Shown here: positions 35,587 through 44,157 of the stretch, piece by piece | Position numbering within the stretch: the stretch's first letter is position 1 | Layout: each line of letters begins with the position of its first letter | Origin: Pelagomonas calceolata | Lineage: Eukaryota; Sar; Pelagophyceae; Pelagomonadales; Pelagomonadaceae | Reading direction: 5' to 3' | DNA: 64,000 nucleotides | NCBI GenBank assembly: GCA_918797485.1 | Contig: CAKKNE010000004.1 | Location: 310,001-374,000 of the forward strand | Notes under the pieces: model-generated | What the model was told of the DNA's origin: nothing | Database searches by the model: none | Seen by the model: the letters and a program-made list of their open reading frames with translations, nothing else | Translations under genes and position numbers: made by a program

Positions 35587-37410
35587 TTAGTCAAAAAGCG
35601 TCGTCGACGTCGACCGCACGCCCGCGCGCACGCCCCCAACCACATCTTGACCAGCGTGGGCCACGCCGCCGACGACGGAACCGACCCCACCGACCACCCC
35701 GCCCGCGAAGGCCCGGCCCGCCTCGCCGAGCTGGCCCACGTCGCCCGACGTCGCTCCTTGGACCAATGCGCGACCAGCAGCTAAAGACCCGCCGACGACG
35801 GCCGTCCCACCCCCGACCACGCCCCCGACCGTCGACCGCACGCCCCCCGTCACGCCCGTGACCACACGAGAACCGCCAAATCTCTCAGCAACGCGGTCCG
35901 CCACGTCCAGCGGCGCGAACACGAGACCCGTCACCGCCGACGCCGCCCCACTAAACGCCGCGTCCATGACGTCGAATCCAACGTTCGCCACGGCGCGCAC
36001 GGCCAGGCCCTGGATCCAGGCGAACGTTTGAATGCGGGACTTGAAGTTTTTTTCTAAATCAGCCGTCTCATCTCGTAATTGTATGGTCCCGAGGTGCCTC
36101 GCCCCAAAGGGCGACCGCGCGACGAGTCGTACCGCTAAATTCCGGAAGTGGACGCCGCGGTAGACGAGCGACCGGGGCTTCGTCGAGGGAGGCGGCTCGT
36201 CCTCGTCGAACTCTTCCTCGGCCTCGCCCCGGAACCTCTTCAAGTTCGTGTCCCTAAACCTAGCGTCGTAGGTCGCGTAGCAGAGCGTGAGGCCCGTGAC
36301 CTCGGCGGAGATCTCGGCCCGCAGCCGCCTGGATTTACCGACGCGCCGCACGATTATCGAGACCACGATCGTCTCCAGAGCCAGCAACGGGTCCTTCTGT
36401 TCCTCGTCGTCGTCCTCGTCGTCGGAGTCGTCGTCGAGCAGCGCCGGGTCTTCGTAGACGATGTCTGTCAAAGTGATCTGCAGGGCCGCGCCGCGGACGG
36501 CCAGGTCCAACGTCGGCGGCCGCCTTAAAGGCATTTTGCGCGTCGCCAGCCGCACGAGCGCGCGCCGGAAGACGTAGGCGTTGACGAGGATCAGGAGAAG
36601 GGGCAGGAGGACGTAGCGCAGGACGGCGAGCAAGATCTGCGGTCGCATGACGACGACGCACGAGACCAACACGACGACCAGCGCGCCTCCACTAGAGCCG
36701 CCCCGCACGTCGCGCGCCTCGTCGACGGGCGCCCAGATCCGCGCCACGTCCTGACGAGAAGCGCCGCGCCGCGCCGCACTTAAACAAGCGAGCCACCGCT
36801 CGGCGTCGCCCTCGGCCAAACCCTTGAAGCGCACGTCGTTGACCACGAACGTGTCGTCGTTCTCACCAGGAGCGATCGTGGCGTTTCTCACGTCGACGCG
36901 GCCGCCCGGCCGCTTCTGATTGTCGGCGTCGGACCACTCGAGGCGCCAGCGGTGGCCGCGCGCCGCCGTCCACGCGTCGCTCCGCAACTCGGCGCTCCGC
37001 CGGTTCCAGAGCCCGTGCTGCCCTTGCTTGAGCAGAATACCGTGGACGGCCGGCGCCGGGCGCGGCGGCGGCCGCGCGGCGCCGCTCGCCCGGGCCACGT
37101 CGCGCAGCCAGCGCCGCTTCTCTCGGGCCGTGTCGCAGCGGAAGACGTGGTCGTCGATGCAGAACGTGTGGCGGCCGGGCTCGTCGACGTCTTCGAGCTT
37201 TGCGTCGGTCAGATCTAATCTCTCGGCGCCTATACTGAGCCGGCCTCTCCGTAACACTGCGCGCCGCCGAACCCACCTCCACCGGTTCCGCTTCAGCAGG
37301 AGGCCGGCTAAGATTGGCTCGGAGGGCTCGTCGGGGCTCCGATCTCCTCCGCAGTCGCAGAACATGGTCGTTCGTTCGCCGCAGCAGACTGTCGTGCAGC
37401 AGTCGAGCAT
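35587..37410 (-). CDS. Membrane protein with tandem PH-like domains
   Basis: About 607 residues from the ATG at 37410; an ATG at 37365 is also possible. Two PH-like units (about 30-110: LAGLLLKRNRWRWVRRRAVL; and 125-220: VHGILLKQGQHGLWNRRSAE) precede two adjacent hydrophobic segments (GALVVVLVSCVVVMRPQIL, VLLPLLLILVNAYVFRRAL). Then comes a beta-rich region with TLDLAVRGAALQITLTDIVY and an acidic loop (DDDSDDEDDDEEQKD), which faintly recalls chorein/VPS13-type lipid-transfer proteins. The tail from about 480 is Gly/Val repeats (GGVVGGGTAVVGG) that also occur in VPS13-like C-termini. A lipid-contact-site role is inference only. Confidence 0.7.
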   Translation of the reverse strand: MLDCCTTVCCGERTTMFCDCGGDRSPDEPSEPILAGLLLKRNRWRWVRRRAVLRRGRLSIGAERLDLTDAKLEDVDEPGRHTFCIDDHVFRCDTAREKRRWLRDVARASGAARPPPRPAPAVHGILLKQGQHGLWNRRSAELRSDAWTAARGHRWRLEWSDADNQKRPGGRVDVRNATIAPGENDDTFVVNDVRFKGLAEGDAERWLACLSAARRGASRQDVARIWAPVDEARDVRGGSSGGALVVVLVSCVVVMRPQILLAVLRYVLLPLLLILVNAYVFRRALVRLATRKMPLRRPPTLDLAVRGAALQITLTDIVYEDPALLDDDSDDEDDDEEQKDPLLALETIVVSIIVRRVGKSRRLRAEISAEVTGLTLCYATYDARFRDTNLKRFRGEAEEEFDEDEPPPSTKPRSLVYRGVHFRNLAVRLVARSPFGARHLGTIQLRDETADLEKNFKSRIQTFAWIQGLAVRAVANVGFDVMDAAFSGAASAVTGLVFAPLDVADRVAERFGGSRVVTGVTGGVRSTVGGVVGGGTAVVGGSLAAGRALVQGATSGDVGQLGEAGRAFAGGVVGGVGSVVGGVAHAGQDVVGGVRAGVRSTSTTLFD

Positions 37411-37660
37411 CCAGGACCGGTTCCTGCCCTCTAACACTTGTGCCTTGCCGGTATTCCAATGTGTTAACCCCCGGGGCGACGGCGTGCTGGCCTATAGCTC
37501 TCTAAGCAAAGTAACACAAGCACGCTATTTGGGCGGCGCGAGTCGGCCCAAAAGCTTTGTTCACGCCGCCAGAGCGTGAAATGCGGACAAATGCGCGAGT
37601 GAGGGTCTTAACAATGAGTTCTGGTGCGTGTATGGTGGGAAACAAGCAGCCGGACCGCGA

Positions 37661-37686
37661 TTAGCTAGCGCCTGTAAGCCACTAGC
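37661..37686 (-). promoter_or_regulatory. CTAGTGTCTTRC quasi-palindrome, copy 5
   Basis: On the minus strand GCTAGTGGCTTACAGGCGCT then AGCTAA. It lies 58 bases upstream of the ATG at 37744 and about 250 from the divergent start at 37410. Apart from this motif the 333-base region shows nothing recognisable. Confidence 0.45.
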
Positions 37687-37743
37687 CGGCAGCCAAAAAA
37701 TCGACGTCGGCTGCCAAACCGCCGTGCACGCGCCGATGCGTCG

Positions 37744-38724
37744 ATGCGAGGTGCCGTAGGCAGCAGCATGCTTCGATGGGCAGCACTATTACCGCTCATC
37801 GATGCCCTGAACACGTCCACCCTAAACCAATGGCACCACGCCCAGCAATCACCCATCTGCAGCCGCAATACGTCCCTGAGCAAAGCGATCGGCGTCATCC
37901 CGCCCTTGATCAACACGGTCTACTACACCGGTCGAAGCGATTCCGATTTAAAACACCTCACAGCTGCACACGGCGGCGCCACGTGGCCCGCGGCCTCGAC
38001 CGACATAAGGTGGCCGTCGCACTACCGCTTTTTGTACTATGATGATGACGCTATGATGAAGAGCATGGCCCAGCTGGATCCGTTACTTGCGGAGGTCGGT
38101 GTGCGCGGCACGCTCAAAGCCTTCCGAGCTTTGAGGCCGGGCGCGTTCAAGGCCGATATTTGGCGCTATGCCATGTTGTGGGCCTGCGGCGGCATCTATG
38201 TCGACGGCAAGATGCGCCTCGCGCAGGACTGGGACGCGTTTCTGCGGAAGGAAATGACCATAGGCAAGTACACATTTGATGATGGCGGAGACCATCTCAT
38301 AAGCTGTATAGACCGGTGGGTGACGCGTTTAGACCGGAACCAGACGATCAAAGGGGTCTGGCAAGGTTTACTTGTCTCTACGCCGCGGCACCCCGATTTG
38401 CTGCGAGTGTTGCGGCATGTCGTCGACAATGTGGAGAAGAGAAGGTACTTCCCGGACGAGGGCAAGCTCGAGATGTTGTATGTGACGGGCCCCGCGGCGT
38501 TTGCGCGCGCGACGCAGACCCCGGGCTCGGGCTGGAAAGGTAGAATTCATCTGCCCTGCCACATGGGGAACCACGGTCCTCAGTTGCGGACGATCTGGGG
38601 CTCGGGATCTGTGTTGTTCGTGCAGGACGCGCAGCTGCACGAGGGGTTGCGAGGCGGTCCGGACCAGAGCTACCCGGAGCTGTACAAGAAGCACCTGACG
38701 TACGTGGACGATGTAGGTACATAA
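37744..38724 (+). CDS. GT32/OCH1-like glycosyltransferase with altered DXD
   Basis: 326 residues. A hydrophobic start (MLRWAALLPLIDAL) acts as a signal or anchor. The block KADIWRYAMLWACGGIYVDG is the sugar-binding DXD region of the OCH1-like family, but the usual DxD reads D-G-K (VDGKM), so metal and nucleotide-sugar binding may be impaired. Later segments (GVWQGLLVSTPRHPDLL, VTGPAAFARATQ, VLFVQDAQLHEG) follow the family. A second, intact member lies 4 kb away (42783). Probably Golgi-localised, in N-glycan or glycolipid assembly. No intron. Confidence 0.8.
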   Translation: MRGAVGSSMLRWAALLPLIDALNTSTLNQWHHAQQSPICSRNTSLSKAIGVIPPLINTVYYTGRSDSDLKHLTAAHGGATWPAASTDIRWPSHYRFLYYDDDAMMKSMAQLDPLLAEVGVRGTLKAFRALRPGAFKADIWRYAMLWACGGIYVDGKMRLAQDWDAFLRKEMTIGKYTFDDGGDHLISCIDRWVTRLDRNQTIKGVWQGLLVSTPRHPDLLRVLRHVVDNVEKRRYFPDEGKLEMLYVTGPAAFARATQTPGSGWKGRIHLPCHMGNHGPQLRTIWGSGSVLFVQDAQLHEGLRGGPDQSYPELYKKHLTYVDDVGT

Positions 38725-38787
38725 ATACGTCTTCCTTCCTTAGGCGGGCGCCTTGTGCGTCCCGCGGGAGAGCGCCTTGTGCGTCTC

Positions 38788-41700
38788 TCAGAGAGCGGCT
38801 TCTTGCGGCGTCGCGACGGCCGCGGTCGCCGCGGACGCGTCGCCCGGGGACGCGTCGGAGGCGCGCGGCGCCACCTTGGTCGAGCCCGTCGCCGGGGACC
38901 GCGGCGACGCGTTCGTCGCGTCGGCGAGCGGCGAGGCCGGCGGCGCGGCGTTCGTCGCGTCGGCGAGCGGCGAGGCCGGCGGCGCGGCGGGAGCCGGCGC
39001 GGCCGCGGGCTCGGCGACGGGTTCTGGGAGCGGCGGCATGGGCTCGGCGGCCACGGGCTCGGCCGGCTCCATGGCCACGGGCTCGGTCGCGGCCTCGGCC
39101 GGCGCCGTCGCCGGCTCGACCACGGGCTCGGGCAGCGCCGTTGCCGGCTCGACCACGGGCTCGGCCACCGACGGCTGCTCGACGGGCGCCGGCGCCGGCG
39201 GCTCGGGCTCCAGGGGCGCCGCCACGGGCGGCGGCGGCCCCAGCAGGACGCCGCCCTGCCGCGCGCCCGTGGGCAGCCAGGGAGCCGGAGCGGGGACGAG
39301 CTCGGCCGCGGCCTCGGCCGGCGCGGCGACCGGCGCCGGCGGATCGGCGGAGAGCGCCCGCTTCACGCGGAGCCGCTCGCCCGCCTTGAGCCCGACCTCG
39401 CGGAGCAAGTCCATCAAATCGCCCGCGCGGTGCGCCTCCAAGATCGCGTCTAAATCGATCTCCTCGTCCTCGAAGGCGCCTATTTTGTCGCCGAGCCGCG
39501 CCGCCTCGAGCAGGCTCCTCAGAGTCTCGGGATCGGCCGGCGGCTCGGCGACCGGCGGCTCAACGGGCTCGACGACGGGCTCGGTCTCCATCGCCGCTGG
39601 TTGCTCGGCCGCCTCGGCGGGCACGGGAACCGGCTCGGCCTCCTCCATGGCCGCGGGCTCGGCGATGGGCTCGGTCTCCATAGCCGCAGGCTCGGGCGCC
39701 GCCGCGGCCGGCGCGGCAGCCATCGGCTCGGTCTCCGCGGGCGCGACCTCGACCTCGACCGGCGCGGGCGCCAGCACCGGCGCCGGCGGCTCGGCGGCGA
39801 GCTCGACGGGCTTGGCCGCCGTGGGCTCGGCCATAGGATCGGCCGGCGCCGGCGCCGGCTCGGCCTCCAGCGGCTCGGCCACGGGCTCGGGGAGCGGCGG
39901 CATGGGCGCCGTGGTCTCCGCGACGGGCTGCTCCGCCTCCATCGGCGCCAGCGGCTCGGCGGGCTCGGCCGGTTCCTCGGTCTCCATGGCGACGGTCTCG
40001 ATCGTCGGCTCGGCGACCGGCGGCTCGGTGGCGACGGGCTCCGCGACGGGCTCGGCGGCCGGCTCCGTGGCAGCGGGCTCCGCGACGGGCTCGGCCGCCG
40101 TGGGCTCGGGCTCGGGCTTGGGCGCCGTGGCGACCACCGGCGCCTCGACCGGCTCCGTCGTGGGCGCGGTCGACTCGGTCTCCATCGGCTCGGCCTCCGT
40201 CGCGATCTCCGTCGGCTCGGGCGCCGGCGCAGCGACCGGCTCGGGCGCCAGCTCGACGGCGGACGTGGCCGGCTCCGCGGGCCGCGGCTCGGCGCACGTC
40301 GCGCGCGAGGCCTCGTTCTTGAACGTGCACGCCGAGCAGGGCCAGCGCTCGGGCTGGTCGTCCTCGACCTCGACCTCCGCGTCCAGGCCGCCGCTCCCGG
40401 TCTTGGGGGGCGTCGGCACGGCGTCGGCGGCCGGCGCCGCGGCGGGTTCAGTAATCGGCTCGGTCGGCTCGGCGACGGGCTCCGCCGGTTCGTCGGTCTC
40501 CATGGCGACGGGCTCGGGCGCCGGCGGCTGCTCGGCCGGCGCCGGTTCGGCCTTCGACGCGGCCGGCGCCGGCGGCTCGGCCTCCATCATCGGCGCGGGC
40601 GCGGGGACGGGCTCGACCGGCGCCGTCTCCTGCGTCTCGGCCACGGGCTCGGCAGGCTCGGCGTTCGGCTCGGGCTGGGTCTTGGCGGTCTCGGCCAGGG
40701 GCTCCGCGACGGGCTCGGCCGCCGGCGGCTGCTCGGCCGGCGCCGTCTCCTGCGTCTCGGCAGCCAACGGCGCTTCCGCGGCGGGCTTGACGGGCTCGGC
40801 CGCCGGCGTGGCCAGGGGCGCGTGGGCGGCGCCGCGGCCCGCGGCGGCGCGCCGCTCCTCCGGCGACTTCTCCGGCGGCCCTCGGGGCACGATCTGGGGC
40901 CCCTCGCGCGGGCGCGGCGTCGGCGGCGGCGGCGGCGGGGCCGACTCCGGCGACTGGAGCGTCGCCGCGAGCTCGGCCTCCATCTTCTTGAGCGCCGCGT
41001 CGGCGGCGGCGACGTCGGCTTGCGTAGGCGAGAACTCGCGGCGCGCGGGCTCGCGCGGCGGCATCACAAAGGCCTTCTTCTTCTTCTGCTTCTTCTGCTT
41101 CTTCTTCTTGCGCTTCGGCACTTTGGGCGGCGGCGGCCGGCCGCTCACCTGCAGGCCCTCGCCCTCGAGGCGCGCGATCTCGCCCTGGATCACGGGGTCT
41201 TCATCGATCTCGGCCTGGCGCTTCGCCCTTTCCTCAGGATCCATGGGCTCCATGCCCATCTTCGCGCGCTCTTCGTCGGTGGCCAGCGTGCCCACGGGCC
41301 ACGACGCCAGTAATTTATCCACCGCTCTCTCGTCGTCGGAATCCGTCGTCTGCTTCCGCGCCATCATCCCCTCGACGGCCTCGGGCGGCTGATATAAGAG
41401 AGAAGCGACGTACTCCGACGACGCGTTCGGCATCAATTTCGCGCGATTGATATCGACGGAGTGGAGGATCGGCGGGTTCCGCGAATCGTAGTTCGCCCGG
41501 TCCTGCTGGCGCTTGCGCTTCGCCGCGGCCGCCTCGGGCGGCTCCGGCGGGTCCGGCGGGCCCTCGCCCGGCGGGAAGAGCTGGCCGGAGTTGATGATGC
41601 GCACGGGTTCGGTGGGCGCGCCGCCCTCCTCGGAGCCGTTCATCGGCGTGCCGTATCTTTCGACAACTCTCAGAACGGGCAGGCCCTCGTACAACACGCC

Positions 41701-42183
41701 AAAGACCGTGTGCAGGTGGTCGAAGAAGGGGTGCGCCCTGAGCTCGATCATGAACTGGCTCCCGTTCGTGTTCGGGCCCTGGTTCGCCATCGAGATGACG
41801 CCCGGGCCCGCGTGTCTGAGCGAGTTGTACTCGCAATCAAAAAACCCGTCGGGGTTCTCTTCGGACTGGTAGATGGACGTCTGGCCCGCGCCGTTCATCG
41901 GGTCGAGCGCGTCCGGGTGCACCACATCCCCGCCCTGGAGCAAAAAGTCGGGCACGACCCTATGGAACGACGAGCCCTTGAAGTGGAGCTTCCGTCCCTT
42001 CGAGTCGACGCCCTTCTCGCCCGTGCACAGACACCGAAAGTTCTCGCAGGTCTTCGGCGCCTTGTCGGCCTTGAGGATGATGACGACGCGGCCGACGGGC
42101 GTCGGGCCGACGGCGAGGTCGAGGAAGACGCGCGGGTTCGGGTCGTCGGGCAGGTGCGGGAAGAGCTCGTTCTTCCAGCCCAT
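38788..42183 (-). CDS. Cyclophilin-type peptidyl-prolyl isomerase with very long Ala/Pro/Glu tail
   Basis: 1131 residues from the ATG at 42183 (MGWKNELFPHLPDD). Residues about 15-185 are a cyclophilin domain: VFLDLAVGPTPVGRVVIIL, GSSFHRVVPDFLLQGGDV (with the catalytic Arg), NGSQFMIELRAHPFFDHLHT. The Trp of classical CypA (cyclosporin contact) reads His. Then a Lys-rich stretch (KRKKKKQKKQKKKK, about 370) and some 700 residues of AEPVAEPMETE-type low complexity. Inside this lies WPCSACTFKNEASRATC, a RanBP2-type zinc finger whose last Cys is missing. Likely nuclear. The frame extends upstream into GC-rich promoter sequence and is not taken as coding. Confidence 0.85.
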   Translation of the reverse strand: MGWKNELFPHLPDDPNPRVFLDLAVGPTPVGRVVIILKADKAPKTCENFRCLCTGEKGVDSKGRKLHFKGSSFHRVVPDFLLQGGDVVHPDALDPMNGAGQTSIYQSEENPDGFFDCEYNSLRHAGPGVISMANQGPNTNGSQFMIELRAHPFFDHLHTVFGVLYEGLPVLRVVERYGTPMNGSEEGGAPTEPVRIINSGQLFPPGEGPPDPPEPPEAAAAKRKRQQDRANYDSRNPPILHSVDINRAKLMPNASSEYVASLLYQPPEAVEGMMARKQTTDSDDERAVDKLLASWPVGTLATDEERAKMGMEPMDPEERAKRQAEIDEDPVIQGEIARLEGEGLQVSGRPPPPKVPKRKKKKQKKQKKKKAFVMPPREPARREFSPTQADVAAADAALKKMEAELAATLQSPESAPPPPPPTPRPREGPQIVPRGPPEKSPEERRAAAGRGAAHAPLATPAAEPVKPAAEAPLAAETQETAPAEQPPAAEPVAEPLAETAKTQPEPNAEPAEPVAETQETAPVEPVPAPAPMMEAEPPAPAASKAEPAPAEQPPAPEPVAMETDEPAEPVAEPTEPITEPAAAPAADAVPTPPKTGSGGLDAEVEVEDDQPERWPCSACTFKNEASRATCAEPRPAEPATSAVELAPEPVAAPAPEPTEIATEAEPMETESTAPTTEPVEAPVVATAPKPEPEPTAAEPVAEPAATEPAAEPVAEPVATEPPVAEPTIETVAMETEEPAEPAEPLAPMEAEQPVAETTAPMPPLPEPVAEPLEAEPAPAPADPMAEPTAAKPVELAAEPPAPVLAPAPVEVEVAPAETEPMAAAPAAAAPEPAAMETEPIAEPAAMEEAEPVPVPAEAAEQPAAMETEPVVEPVEPPVAEPPADPETLRSLLEAARLGDKIGAFEDEEIDLDAILEAHRAGDLMDLLREVGLKAGERLRVKRALSADPPAPVAAPAEAAAELVPAPAPWLPTGARQGGVLLGPPPPVAAPLEPEPPAPAPVEQPSVAEPVVEPATALPEPVVEPATAPAEAATEPVAMEPAEPVAAEPMPPLPEPVAEPAAAPAPAAPPASPLADATNAAPPASPLADATNASPRSPATGSTKVAPRASDASPGDASAATAAVATPQEAAL

Positions 42184-42782
42184 GGTTGCGTTAGTCCTTG
42201 CGGGCCTGCGGCGGCGGCTTACGGTGAGGCGCGTCCTGGGCGCGCGGCGGGCGGGCCGCGGCGGCGCGGCGGCGGGCGGGGCGGCGGCGGGCGGGTGGCG
42301 GCTGTGCGCGCGGCGGCGGCGGCGCTGTGGCGCTGGGGCCGGGGCCACGGCGCCGCGCGGCGCCGCGCGCGGCGGCGCGATTTCAAAGCTGACAATCGGA
42401 AGCCGTTGTTTGACGCCTTCCCGCGAACCGCGCGGTCTGAGACTGCTCTGCCGCAGCAAGTCTGTTATGAAGATTGTTGACGCGGCTGTTCACGTTCAGC
42501 GCGGCGCTCTATGGGCTGCGCTGCGGTCGAGAGCGCGGCCTTTGCGAGATGAAAGCGGCCAAGGAGATCAGCCTCCGCCGCGGTCAAATTACACCAAAGA
42601 ATGGCCTCCCACGCCGAACTAACTATAGGCGGGCCCGGCCGGACGTCTGGACGAGCTCCACCAAAACCCGACCTGAGCCAAAAAGTGAAGCATTGCTGCT
42701 CATTGCATGATGTCAAACGCTGTCAAACGCAGCCTGCACGCCATGAAAACGATGCAACGTGTGCCGTAAAAAAGGGCTACCC
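42184..42782. other. Divergent intergenic region, very GC-rich on the left
   Basis: 599 bases between starts at 42183 (minus) and 42783 (plus). The part 42230-42380 is almost pure GGC/GCG repeats. No copy of the quasi-palindrome is visible and no gene was recognised. Confidence 0.4.
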
Positions 42783-43835
42783 ATGGAGGGCAGCCTCCCA
42801 CGCCCCGCGCGAAGCAGGCCCTTGGAGCAGCCCACAGCACCACCAGCAAGGCGCCGCGACGACGCGAGGCGCCTCCCGCTCGTGCTCTCCCTTCTAGCCG
42901 CTCTGGCTATTACCTTCGTGCTCACAGAAAACAGAAGAATAGAAAGGAGCCACTTCGAAGAGAGGACGCGCCGCGGCACTGACGACCTCCGGGAAAGGCG
43001 CATCCCGCCCGTCATCTGGCAGACCTGGCGCAGTCGGCCCGACCCGGCGACGCCGCTGGGACGCCAGGTGCGATTACTGAAAGCAAGGAACCCGTCTCAT
43101 CAGTACCATTTCGTCGACGACCAAGCGCAAGCCGCCTTCATGCGCACGAATTTCACTGGAGAAGTGGCGGAGGCCTACTTCTCGATAGATCCGGAGAACG
43201 GGGCCGCGCGCGCGGATTTATGGAGGTACTGTGTCTTGTGGAAGTTCGGGGGATGGTACGTGGATTTGGACGTTGGCTGTAGGACACCTCTCCAGGACTT
43301 ACATTCGGCAAAGGACGAGCTGGCCTTCGCCTACGAGCGTTCCGCACTGCCGAAGGCCGTGCCTCGGTCACTGGGATGTGTGGCACCACACGCGTTCGAC
43401 GCGAACGTGTCGCGACTACTTATGTCAAAAAGCTTCTTCCGCCGGCGTTGTATAGCGCAGAACATTTTGGGGGCGGCGCCGGGGTCTTTACCTTTGAAAG
43501 CGGCCATCGACCGCGTCGTATCGTCGTTGCGAGAAATGAAAAGTGCCCGAGAGGCCTCCTGTCTGCAAGAATATACGCCCTCGAAGCGTGACCTCGCCAA
43601 GAATCATAGTTGGACGTGGTTACGGACCATCTGGCTGACCGGTCCTTTCGCTTTGACGGTCGCGCTGCGCGACTACGTCGCGCGGCACCCCTCCTCATCT
43701 TTGATGATGGGCACCTTCGACGCCCACGGGACGGGCTGCCTCTCGTCCAAGCGAGTGAACGCGGCGATGGCGTCGGAGCGGCCGAAATACGGCAGCCTGG
43801 GGCGCGACCGGCCCTTCGTCGTTTCGTCGTCCTAG
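42783..43835 (+). CDS. OCH1-like (GT32) glycosyltransferase, type II membrane protein
   Basis: 350 residues from the ATG at 42783 (MEGSLPRPARSRPLEQPTAP). A short basic cytosolic tail, one membrane span (LPLVLSLLAALAITFVL) and a lumenal catalytic domain. IPPVIWQTWRSRPDP opens the domain; ARADLWRYCVLWKFGGWYVD followed by LDVG contains an intact DXD. Family members transfer mannose or similar sugars in the Golgi. The DXD is complete here, unlike in the related gene at 37744. No intron. Donor and acceptor cannot be told from sequence. Confidence 0.85.
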   Translation: MEGSLPRPARSRPLEQPTAPPARRRDDARRLPLVLSLLAALAITFVLTENRRIERSHFEERTRRGTDDLRERRIPPVIWQTWRSRPDPATPLGRQVRLLKARNPSHQYHFVDDQAQAAFMRTNFTGEVAEAYFSIDPENGAARADLWRYCVLWKFGGWYVDLDVGCRTPLQDLHSAKDELAFAYERSALPKAVPRSLGCVAPHAFDANVSRLLMSKSFFRRRCIAQNILGAAPGSLPLKAAIDRVVSSLREMKSAREASCLQEYTPSKRDLAKNHSWTWLRTIWLTGPFALTVALRDYVARHPSSSLMMGTFDAHGTGCLSSKRVNAAMASERPKYGSLGRDRPFVVSSS

Positions 43836-44157
43836 TTGTGTGGTAAGACCTGTGTCGTGTTTCCGAGTTCTCCTGGCGGCGCGTCCCCCGGCGGGAGGCC
43901 TCGGGGACATCGACTGGTTATGAAACCCGAAGAAGGGATCCCCCAGGCTCAGGGAAGGCTCAGGGGAGTCGACGGCGGCGCGCGCGCGAGTGCGGATGTG
44001 CAGCTTGGGAGCCTGAGGGAAGCCCAACGGTCCCGGCGGAGAGATCCCTCCGCGCGCTCCCGGGAAGCGCTCCACGACGCGCGGAGCCCCCCCGATCCGA
44101 GCACTAGTGAAGAGCTTGCACTGTTGCTCTGCGTGTGATCTGCAGCAAATCAGCACC
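43836..44157. other. Intergenic, no gene seen
   Basis: 322 bases between a stop (43835) and the next start (44158), both on the plus strand, so it holds both a 3' end and a promoter. A minus-strand frame crosses it but has no domain. No dispersed motif recognised. Confidence 0.4.

Noticed and set aside
38753-41392. Very long plus-strand open frames opposite the cyclophilin gene (Gly/Ser/Ala- and Gly/Arg-rich)
   Set aside because: They mirror the GC-rich AEPVAEP repeats of the minus-strand gene, have no domain, and only the minus strand contains the cyclophilin fold.
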